Assembly (NCBI GenBank): GCA_963674545.2
Contig: CAXXFB010000001.1
Span: 2,480,001-2,544,000 of the forward strand
Length of the DNA: 64,000 bases
DNA from: JABGQS01 sp963674545
Lineage (GTDB): Bacteria > Bacillota > Clostridia > Christensenellales > SZUA-584
Direction: 5' to 3'
Positions 25,103 to 32,466 of the stretch are shown here, piece after piece. The number at the start of each line of letters is the position of its first letter. Positions within the stretch are counted from its first letter, which is position 1. The notes beneath the pieces were generated by a model. The model was given only the letters and a program-made list of their open reading frames with translations, made no database searches and had not been told where the DNA came from. The position numbers and the translations under genes are program-made.

Positions 25103-26678
25103 TATTACATGGTATACCGCCATATACGTTAGGATTACAGACAATGAGAAGAAAAAAGGGCTATATGATAGCATTGATAATCAGATAAAAATATTAAAGC
25201 AGTATGCACTGAAAAAAGAACTCGTTAACGTACGTGTATTTGCGGATGAGCATAAGAAGGGAGGCAACTTTGACCGCCCTGCGTTCAAGCAGATGATGGA
25301 AGAAATCAAGCAAGGAAATATTAACTGCGTGATGGTAAAAGACCTTTCTCGTTTTGGCAGAGAACACATAGAAGGTGATTATTTACTTGAGGTGTTCTTC
25401 CCAGAGAACGACGTTCGATTGATATCTAAGCTTGAACGAATTGATAGCTATACGGACCCAAATCGAATGAACAGCATTGAGATTCCGCTTATTAATCTTT
25501 TCAACGAACAGTATTTGCGGCAGGTATCTAACTCAACAAAAGCCAGCCTTAAGATGAAGCGCAAAGAAGGTAAGTTCGTTGGTTCAAGAATACCATACGG
25601 ATATCTGCGTTCTGATGAAGACAAGCATCAGCTGATAGTCGATGAATCAGTGCGAGATATTATTGTTAACATCTTTGAAATGTATCTGAACTACATGAGC
25701 TTTCATGCAATTGCTCAGAAACTTAATACAGATAATATCCTGGCGCCTTCGCAGCATTACAAAGAGATGCATGGACAAACAGTTAAACAAGATACAATGT
25801 GGAATGCTAATGCTATACGGAATATCATAACACAACCCATTTTGACCGGCGACATGGTGCAAGGGCGAACGGTTTCATACAGTCACAAGGTGAAAAAGCG
25901 TGTGCCGCTGCCAAAAGATAAATGGACTGTTGTAGAGAATACGCATGAGTCGATCATTGATAGAGAAACATTTAATACAGCACAGGCAATTGTTGAGAAG
26001 AAGTCAAGACCTACAGTGCGGAAACAAAAAACTATGCCGTCCGTTTTGGCGGGATTCATGGTCTGCGGTGATTGCCATGCTGTAATGCAGCGTACGGTTT
26101 CTACACATAATGGTAAGAAGTATTACCATATGATTTGCAGCACATACAAGAAGCTGGGGAAAACGGCCTGTACAAATCATCTGGTCTCTGAGAGTAAAAT
26201 CAAAGAAGTTTTGCTTATAACAATAAATAAACTTATCGACGTTATCGTTGATGTGGAAAAAGCGATAAAAGAAAATAAGCGTAACGAGATTTCCAAGCTA
26301 AGAGCAAAGCTTAAACAGGAATTAAAATCTTCGACGATTGAAAGAGAGAGGATTGCATCAATCAAAGCGGGGCTATACAGCGATTATAAGCAGGATGTTA
26401 TTTCACTTGAAGACTACAAGGATATGAAACAGCAATTCGAAAAAAAGCAAAATGTGCTGGATAAGAAAATTGATAGGTTAAATAAAGATTTGTTTCAAAT
26501 TGATAACGTGAATTCCTATTCAACTGATGCTGCAAATGCTTTTATAAAGTATTCAGGTATTTTGGTGATAACCAGAGAGCTGCTTGGGGACCTGGTAGAA
26601 AAGATTGTTATTGATGCAGATAAGAATATAAAAATTATCTTCAAGTTTCAAGACGAGTTGAAGCGATATCTAAATTAA
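25077..26678 (+). CDS. Large serine recombinase 2, nucleophile Ser replaced by Thr
   Basis: A 533-residue partner of recombinase 1 with the same domain order: resolvase domain with VKDLSRFGREH, recombinase domain, zinc ribbon (CGDC near residue 330) and coiled coil. At the position of the catalytic serine the sequence is IYVRIT, so Thr21 stands where Ser is expected. It may therefore be a weak or inactive subunit that contributes DNA binding or directionality. AAGGAGG at 25062-25068 fixes the start inside the end of the previous gene. Paired serine recombinases are known in other elements, such as CcrA/CcrB, but both of those are active. Confidence 0.88.
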   Translation: MYQMALQDNITWYTAIYVRITDNEKKKGLYDSIDNQIKILKQYALKKELVNVRVFADEHKKGGNFDRPAFKQMMEEIKQGNINCVMVKDLSRFGREHIEGDYLLEVFFPENDVRLISKLERIDSYTDPNRMNSIEIPLINLFNEQYLRQVSNSTKASLKMKRKEGKFVGSRIPYGYLRSDEDKHQLIVDESVRDIIVNIFEMYLNYMSFHAIAQKLNTDNILAPSQHYKEMHGQTVKQDTMWNANAIRNIITQPILTGDMVQGRTVSYSHKVKKRVPLPKDKWTVVENTHESIIDRETFNTAQAIVEKKSRPTVRKQKTMPSVLAGFMVCGDCHAVMQRTVSTHNGKKYYHMICSTYKKLGKTACTNHLVSESKIKEVLLITINKLIDVIVDVEKAIKENKRNEISKLRAKLKQELKSSTIERERIASIKAGLYSDYKQDVISLEDYKDMKQQFEKKQNVLDKKIDRLNKDLFQIDNVNSYSTDAANAFIKYSGILVITRELLGDLVEKIVIDADKNIKIIFKFQDELKRYLN

Positions 26679-26704
26679 TAGAGAAAAGGATAATAAAGTA
26701 TGAA

Positions 26705-26732
26705 ACGACCGGCGGAAATGTCGGTTGTTTTT
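26705..26732 (+). terminator. Terminator after the recombinase pair
   Basis: ACGACCG pairs with CGGTTGT (one wobble) around a 10-base loop, followed by a T run. Confidence 0.65.
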
Positions 26733-26760
26733 ATATTAAAAAATATTATGGAGGCTTGAT

Positions 26761-27312
26761 ATGAACAAACGTTATGAACAAGAAAACAACGGGAATAAGA
26801 AAAAGAAAGTGATTATTATTTTGATAATTGTATTCGCCATTGCAGCGATAGCTTTATTTCTGTTAAAGAGTTGTAACGAAGACCAGAGTACTACCGAACC
26901 AGAAACGAAACCTGTCCTTCTTGAAGACGAGGGCAGTTCAATCGACGGTGAAGCACAGACCAGAAGTAAAGAAGAAATCCTTGAAGAGCTAAAAAAGCAG
27001 CAGCTAATTGTAACGGACAAGATTAGCTCAAATATCATTTTTAATTCTGGTGAAGTTGGTTCGATTGGCGAATGGATTGTTGAGAACTTAAAAGAGAACG
27101 ATGTAATTCAACAGGCGGAAGTTTATTGGAACGATGTGCTTATTGCCAAGACAACACCGATATATCCAAATCAACATATTACGGGAGTGTCGCTTCTTGA
27201 AAGCATAGAACCAGGTGAATATGAAGCAACAGCTTATCTGAATTACTATGACACCGAAACAAAAGAGTTTCTTAGTAAGGCTGGATATTCAATTCATCTT
27301 ACAGTTAGATAG
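26761..27312 (+). CDS. Membrane-anchored protein of unknown function
   Basis: A 183-residue protein with a basic Asn/Lys-rich N-terminus, one membrane segment at about 18-38 (KVIIILIIVFAIAAIALFLL), then an acidic linker and a C-terminal beta-rich domain of about 100 residues (residues 80-183) outside the membrane. The phrase EPGEYEATAYLNYYD is typical of Ig-like extracellular folds. GGAGG precedes the start. It is followed 43 bases later by a secreted protein; the pair is probably a cell-surface unit of the mobile element. Not recognised by name. Confidence 0.65.
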   Translation: MNKRYEQENNGNKKKKVIIILIIVFAIAAIALFLLKSCNEDQSTTEPETKPVLLEDEGSSIDGEAQTRSKEEILEELKKQQLIVTDKISSNIIFNSGEVGSIGEWIVENLKENDVIQQAEVYWNDVLIAKTTPIYPNQHITGVSLLESIEPGEYEATAYLNYYDTETKEFLSKAGYSIHLTVR

Positions 27313-27355
27313 TCATCCGGTTAACGGAAAAATATATATTTTATGGAGGTAATAA

Positions 27356-27958
27356 ATGAAATTGAAACTTAGAAAAGTCTTTATGATGATGGTTGTTGTT
27401 GCTCTGATAGTGGCTGCAACGACAGCAACGGCTCTTGCAGATGACACAATAACAACTGGAGAAGGAGATGCATCAGCGACAGTGCCGGTTGAGGGAACAA
27501 TATCGGCGTTGACTGTTTCGGTGACTCATCCAGCAACAATTGCATACTCGATTGATCCGAATACCGGTGATACTTATGGTATCATAGCTCCTGAAATTAC
27601 GCTGGTTAATAACACCTTGGTTCCTGTCAGAGTTACAGTTGAGTCGATGTTTGCTACTCCCGGCGGCACATTGCAGTTCGCCGATGTACTGCCTGCAGAT
27701 AAGGATTGGGCAAATCTCAATGTTGCAGATTCAAAAGAGTTTATTGCACTTGGGTTAAAAATCCCACCTAATGTTATGGAATGGAATGCAGGATATAACG
27801 AAGGCACCTATTACGCAGCGGATATGACGATGGTTGAGTTTGGAACTTTAAACTATGGCTGCATGGGTGTTCTCACGCTTGTTGCTAACCATGGTCTGGC
27901 ATTTGACCAGGCATATACTTCGATGCATAGCTTATTTTTCATGTTTGATTTGGTGTAG
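27356..27958 (+). CDS. Secreted protein of unknown function
   Basis: A 200-residue protein with a clear Sec signal peptide (basic start, hydrophobic core to about residue 24, likely cut after ATALA). The mature part is acidic and beta-rich, Thr/Val/Gly-rich (TVPVEGTISALTVSVTHPAT), and resembles structural surface or pilus-like subunits in composition. It has no LPxTG sorting signal and no Cys pairs. Strong GGAGG before the ATG. Probably forms a surface layer or adhesin with the preceding membrane protein; function unproven. Confidence 0.62.
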   Translation: MKLKLRKVFMMMVVVALIVAATTATALADDTITTGEGDASATVPVEGTISALTVSVTHPATIAYSIDPNTGDTYGIIAPEITLVNNTLVPVRVTVESMFATPGGTLQFADVLPADKDWANLNVADSKEFIALGLKIPPNVMEWNAGYNEGTYYAADMTMVEFGTLNYGCMGVLTLVANHGLAFDQAYTSMHSLFFMFDLV

Positions 27959-28056
27959 TTATAAGTAATTAAGTAATAAATGTAGCTGGAGTACCGGATG
28001 ACTATATCCAGCTATATTAGCTTATATTTGAAATCAAATTAATCTGGTGATAAGAT

Positions 28057-28084
28057 AAAAGCACGTCAGAAACGACGTGCTTTT
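28057..28084. terminator. Strong bidirectional terminator
   Basis: AAAAGCACGTC and GACGTGCTTTT form an 11-bp perfect stem with a six-base loop. It ends the secreted-protein transcript and lies at the seam between the two elements. A second 8-bp inverted repeat TAGCTGGA/TCCAGCTA lies just upstream (27983-28014). Confidence 0.8.
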
Positions 28085-28131
28085 AAAACTTTATCGAACA
28101 GGAAGTAATTATTCTGTCCTATCCGAAATTA

Positions 28132-28141
28132 TGGCGGAGAG
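28132..28141. repeat. Candidate left attachment site (10-bp direct repeat)
   Basis: TGGCGGAGAG is identical to 43912-43921, which is the 3' end of the tRNA-Ser gene seen from the + strand (its CCA end, discriminator base and part of the acceptor stem). The two copies bracket tnpV through the TnpX-like recombinase. The short length makes this suggestive, not certain. Confidence 0.4.
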
Positions 28142-28224
28142 AGAAGCCACCGAATCGATGCACTCAAAATGAAAATAGTAGAATATAAGTAGTTCAGCTA
28201 AAACTATTTTGAGGAGTATTGATT

Positions 28225-28545
28225 ATGAAAAAAAGAATCGAAAATAGCATAGAGTACGAATTAATAGGTGACATTTCGTATCCAAAACTTGAGAGTAAAA
28301 ACGGAGATACTAGGCTTGGAGCGTATGGATTAATGCGGCTAAAATATCTTGAGCAGAATAAATCCGGGTTATATGAGCAATTATTTTTAGCCGGAGACTT
28401 GTTTAGTCACTGCAAAGAGATTGAGCTTCAAGCAAAGCAGATGAAGTATATGCTTGTTAAGCAATGTATTACGAAGTATATCGATATTCTGCAGGCATTT
28501 GATATTGCTGAGGAAACGGTAAAGCAAGATTTGATTTATTGCTAA
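28225..28545 (+). CDS. tnpV: TnpV-family transposon protein
   Basis: A 106-residue protein of the TnpV type first seen in Tn4451: a short beta N-terminus (YELIGDISYPKL), then GAYGLMRLKYLEQNKSGLY and a helical tail with KQ/EE repeats. Its function is not established; it accompanies TnpX-type recombinases and may act as an excision accessory factor. TTGAGGAG precedes the ATG at 28225. It is the first gene of the mobilisable element, at the end opposite the recombinase. Confidence 0.78.
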   Translation: MKKRIENSIEYELIGDISYPKLESKNGDTRLGAYGLMRLKYLEQNKSGLYEQLFLAGDLFSHCKEIELQAKQMKYMLVKQCITKYIDILQAFDIAEETVKQDLIYC

Positions 28546-28557
28546 TCTGTAAAGCTG

Positions 28558-28593
28558 ATAAGCAGCCTGCGAACTAATTTTCAGGCTGCTTAT
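28558..28593 (+). terminator. Terminator-like hairpin after tnpV
   Basis: ATAAGCAGCCTG pairs with CAGGCTGCTTAT over 12 bp around a 12-base loop; the following T run is short. Confidence 0.6.
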
Positions 28594-28621
28594 TCTATCA
28601 CGGTTATGATGTGAGAAGAAA

Positions 28622-28728
28622 TTACCTATGTTATTGTGATGTGAGTAAAAAATGAACGATTTTACCTATGAGCAATTTTTACCTATGAAAAATAAACATG
28701 GGTAAAAAATGCAGAATTTCTACCCATG
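28622..28728. repeat. Iterated TTACCTATG motif and inverted CATGGGTA pair upstream of fic
   Basis: TTACCTATG occurs at 28622-28630, 28662-28670 and 28679-28687, mostly preceded by extra Ts. CATGGGTA (28697-28704) and TACCCATG (28721-28728) form an inverted pair of the same kind. GTAAAAAATG also appears twice. All lie directly upstream of the fic promoter and look like binding sites for one protein. Confidence 0.7.
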
Positions 28729-28733
28729 TCCTC

Positions 28734-28762
28734 TTGCAAAGTGTAAATAATTACTATATAAT
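28734..28762 (+). promoter_or_regulatory. Promoter of fic
   Basis: TTGCAA (28734-28739), 17 bases, TATAAT (28757-28762). It is placed about 28 bases before the start codon and immediately after the iterated motif, so the repeats are well positioned to control it. Confidence 0.7.
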
Positions 28763-28790
28763 GTTTTCATATTGATTTGGAGTGTTCTTT

Positions 28791-29870
28791 ATGAAGGATT
28801 TTAAGCTTAATCCTCTTCCACCAAGAGGAAAATTAGAAACAACACGGGTACTGAAGCAATTATCAGCCTCACATCGTGCGTTGGCTGAATTGAATGGATA
28901 TGCTAATATTATTCCAAACAAAAATATACTAATCAATGCTGTTACGATCAATGAGGCCAAAGACAGTTCTGAGGTTGAAAACATAATAACAACGCATGAT
29001 GAGTTATATAAAGCAATGGCTCAGAATTCAAATAGAAACAGCGCAAGTAAAGAAGTTATAAACTATCGTACTGCATTGTGGTACGGATATGAATTCGTAA
29101 AGTCAAATGAAAGGCTTACGATAAATGCAATTGTTGATATTCAGAAAAAGATTGAGAATAATGATGCTGGGATTCGATCCCAGCCAGGCACGAAGCTAAT
29201 TAATGATGCAACAGGCGAAATTGTATATACTCCACCGGAAAGTAAGGACGAGATAATTACTCTGCTAAAAAATCTTGAGCAATATATCAATACTGATGAT
29301 GATTCAATAGATCATCTTATGAAACTAGCTATAATTCACTATCAATTTGAAGCAATACATCCATTTTATGATGGTAATGGGCGTACCGGAAGAATCATCA
29401 ATATTCTGTATTTAGTGTTGAAAGGCTTGCTAGACAGCCCGATACTATACCTTAGTAAATATATCATAAGAAATAAGACTGCATATTATAAGCTAATTAA
29501 AGAGGTCAGCACAAATGGTAATTGGGAAGATTGGATACTGTTTATTTTAGCTGGAATTGAAGAGACCGCAGAGGAAACATTGCTGATGGTGAAGAATATC
29601 CATAATGAATTAAGCCATTATGTTGATGATTTGAGAAATGAGTTACCTAAGCTCTATTCAAAAGAACTTGTTGAATTATTATTCTTTGAGTTTTATACGA
29701 AGATTATTTATATCCAAGAAGGTTTAGGTGTATCCAGAAAAACCGCAGTTACATACCTTAATGAACTTGAGGATAAAGGATTTTTAACATCGGAGCGAGT
29801 TGGAAAAGAGCGTATTTTTTTGAATCAAAGATTGTTAAATGTGGTAAAAAGCGCTGCTGAAAGAATATAA
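28791..29870 (+). CDS. Fic-family protein (AMPylase type) with C-terminal winged helix
   Basis: A 359-residue protein. The Fic core HPFYDGNGRTGR starts at His190; such enzymes transfer AMP or a similar group to target proteins. An N-terminal inhibitory helix carries S59-SEV-E63-N64, the (S/T)xxxE(G/N) motif that blocks ATP binding in class II Fic proteins, so the enzyme is self-inhibited. The C-terminus (GVSRKTAVTYLNELEDKGFL) is a winged helix, suggesting it binds its own promoter repeats. The ATG at 28791 follows GGAG at 28780. Fic genes often sit inside type I restriction loci as here. Confidence 0.88.
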   Translation: MKDFKLNPLPPRGKLETTRVLKQLSASHRALAELNGYANIIPNKNILINAVTINEAKDSSEVENIITTHDELYKAMAQNSNRNSASKEVINYRTALWYGYEFVKSNERLTINAIVDIQKKIENNDAGIRSQPGTKLINDATGEIVYTPPESKDEIITLLKNLEQYINTDDDSIDHLMKLAIIHYQFEAIHPFYDGNGRTGRIINILYLVLKGLLDSPILYLSKYIIRNKTAYYKLIKEVSTNGNWEDWILFILAGIEETAEETLLMVKNIHNELSHYVDDLRNELPKLYSKELVELLFFEFYTKIIYIQEGLGVSRKTAVTYLNELEDKGFLTSERVGKERIFLNQRLLNVVKSAAERI

Positions 29871-29917
29871 AGATTAACTAATATTATAGGCATATTAGCA
29901 ACCCAAGGGGTAAATAC

Positions 29918-32458
29918 ATGAAAAAAGAGGCAAAGGCAAGGCTCAAGATTAATAATTTACTCAGAGAATCAGGATGGCGTTTTTTTGACGAGGGGAATAA
30001 ACCTGCAAATGTTGCTGTTGAACTAAATGTAAAAATGACAACAACTCAAGTAAATGAATACGGCGAAGACTTTGAAAAAACTACTAACGGTTTTATTGAT
30101 TTTCTATTACTTGATGAAAATGGGAAACCTTATATTGTGTTGGAAGCTAAATCCGAGGATAAAAATCCATTGGTTGGCAAAGAGCAAGCAAGAAAATATG
30201 CAAAAAGCTTATATGTAAAATACGTTATCTTATCCAACGGAAATATTCATTACTTTTGGGATATTGAAAAAGGCAATCCGCAAATCGTTGCAGGTTTTCC
30301 AAGTTATGAATCATTAAGAGATAGTAAGACATTCTCGGCAGACCCGTATGCGCTATATAAAGAAGATATTAAAGATGATTATATAGCAGTTACACAAATT
30401 CCGAGATATGCAGATGATCCAAGATATCAAGACGAAACACAGAGGTCAGAATATATTGATGATACAGGGATTCGGTTCCTGAGAAAGTATCAAATAAACG
30501 CTATAAAAGCTTTACAAAAAGCTGCTAAGAAGGGCAATAAACGATCTCTCTTCGAAATGGCAACAGGAACAGGGAAAACGCTCACCTCTGCAGCTATCAT
30601 AAAATTATTTTTAAGAACTGGATGTGCTAATCGAGTTTTATTCCTTGTAGACAGACTAGAATTAGAAAACCAGGCTCTTAAGAATTTCGTCAGTTATCTT
30701 AAGAATGATTATCGCACTGTCATATACAAAAGGAATCCTGAAGATTGGCGAAAAGCTGAAATTGTTGTTTCGACTGTCCAAACCCTACTTTCAAACAACA
30801 GATATAAAAGGATATTCAGACCTACCGACTTCGATTTAATAATATCGGATGAAGCGCACAGGTCAATAAACGGTAACAGCAGAGCCGTGTTTGAATATTT
30901 TCTAGGATATAAATTAGGATTAACTGCAACCCCCAAAAATTATATTAAAAATGTCGATGTCGAAAATATTCAGACATATGATCCAAGAGCGTGGGAACGC
31001 AGGCAGTTGCTTGATACATATAAAACATTTGGTTGTGAGAGCGGAGAGCCGACATTCAGCTATAGTCTTATAGACGGAGCAAATGATCCTTATGGTCCAT
31101 ATCTAATAAATCCTATAACTGTGGATGCGAGAACAGAAATAACGACACAACTATTATCGGATAAGGGATATGCTATCGTTAATGGTGGCGACGAAGATGA
31201 AGAAGATCAGGAAGAGTTATATTTTGCCAGGCATTTTGAAAGACGATTTTTCTCGGAGGAGACCAACAGGATTTTTTGTAAAACGATAATGGAAAATGCT
31301 TTGCATGATCCTGTTTCCGGAGAGATCGGTAAAACCATTGTTTTTGCAGTAAGCCGAAAGCATGTAGCTAAAATAACTCAGATACTCAACGAATATGCTG
31401 AACATATATATCCCGGGAAGTACAATTCCGATTTTGCGATGCAAATAACTTCTGATATATCAAATGTTCAAGAGTATACTGTAAACTTCCAAAACAACAA
31501 TTTGAGTGGATGGACAAAGTTCATTGAGAATTATAAAAGTTCAAAAACAAGGGTTTGTGTTACTGTCGGTATGATGACAACAGGATATGACTGCCAGGAT
31601 TTGTTGAATGTTGTTCTAATGCGCCCGATTTTTTCGCCGACCGATTTTGTGCAGATTAAGGGAAGGGGTACGAGGATGTTTACATTTGAGCATTCTCAAA
31701 AAATGAATGGTATATCAGAAAAGGATTCCTTACCTAAGAATAATTTCAAGTTGTTTGACTTCTTCGGGAACTGTGAGTATTTTGAAGAGAAATTCAATTA
31801 TGACGAGGTTATTAAACTACCGAGAAAATCATCGTCAGTGGGAATTGCCGGAGAACCGCAAACAGTTACCATAGGATATGGATTTGAGAATTTACTTCCA
31901 GATCCTCTTAAAACGATTCAAGAAACGCAAATTGGTAGCGAAGGCATGAAAATCGATCGCAAGCTGTATGAGAAATTTGAGGAGAAGATGCAGCAAGACG
32001 ATTATGTCAAACAGCAATATCAGCAGGATAACATCAAGGAGGTTATGCGGTATCTGCAAGATAATGTGTTTGATAAGCCAAAAGATTATTTTAATTTGGA
32101 AAAGCTTCGCCGATCTATTAACGTTGACAGGCGTGTAAGCCTGCGTGAAATACTGGATAAGATATTTGGGAGCGTTCCATATTTCAAATCTAGGCGTGAA
32201 GTAATCGACGATGAGTTTGAAGGTTATTGTCTTACTCATGATATAAATACCGAAAAATATTATGATATGAAGAATTTTTTCGAAGCCTATCTTACAAGTA
32301 AAGATATCAATCGTATCATAGAAGATAAAAAATATCAGAATCTATCGACAAACCCGCGTTTTACATTTAACGAGCTTAGATCGCTGGGCAAGACCAATAT
32401 GCTTTCAATAGTAGATTATATAAAGGATAATGTTAACACCAACCAATTTTTATACTAG
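29918..32458 (+). CDS. hsdR: Type I restriction enzyme R subunit
   Basis: An 846-residue motor-nuclease. The N-terminal nuclease region has GFIDFLLLDENGKPYIVLEA ending in EAK-S (PD-(D/E)XK type). The translocase has Walker A ATGTGKT with Lys220, DEAH (IISDEAHRSING), and motif V/VI TTGYDC and QIKGRGTRM. The C-terminal part is helical as in the EcoEI type. It would cut DNA lacking the methylation made by the HsdMS protein next to it. The gap to hsdMS is eight bases. All main motifs are intact. Confidence 0.9.
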   Translation: MKKEAKARLKINNLLRESGWRFFDEGNKPANVAVELNVKMTTTQVNEYGEDFEKTTNGFIDFLLLDENGKPYIVLEAKSEDKNPLVGKEQARKYAKSLYVKYVILSNGNIHYFWDIEKGNPQIVAGFPSYESLRDSKTFSADPYALYKEDIKDDYIAVTQIPRYADDPRYQDETQRSEYIDDTGIRFLRKYQINAIKALQKAAKKGNKRSLFEMATGTGKTLTSAAIIKLFLRTGCANRVLFLVDRLELENQALKNFVSYLKNDYRTVIYKRNPEDWRKAEIVVSTVQTLLSNNRYKRIFRPTDFDLIISDEAHRSINGNSRAVFEYFLGYKLGLTATPKNYIKNVDVENIQTYDPRAWERRQLLDTYKTFGCESGEPTFSYSLIDGANDPYGPYLINPITVDARTEITTQLLSDKGYAIVNGGDEDEEDQEELYFARHFERRFFSEETNRIFCKTIMENALHDPVSGEIGKTIVFAVSRKHVAKITQILNEYAEHIYPGKYNSDFAMQITSDISNVQEYTVNFQNNNLSGWTKFIENYKSSKTRVCVTVGMMTTGYDCQDLLNVVLMRPIFSPTDFVQIKGRGTRMFTFEHSQKMNGISEKDSLPKNNFKLFDFFGNCEYFEEKFNYDEVIKLPRKSSSVGIAGEPQTVTIGYGFENLLPDPLKTIQETQIGSEGMKIDRKLYEKFEEKMQQDDYVKQQYQQDNIKEVMRYLQDNVFDKPKDYFNLEKLRRSINVDRRVSLREILDKIFGSVPYFKSRREVIDDEFEGYCLTHDINTEKYYDMKNFFEAYLTSKDINRIIEDKKYQNLSTNPRFTFNELRSLGKTNMLSIVDYIKDNVNTNQFLY

Positions 32459-32466
32459 GAGCTAAA

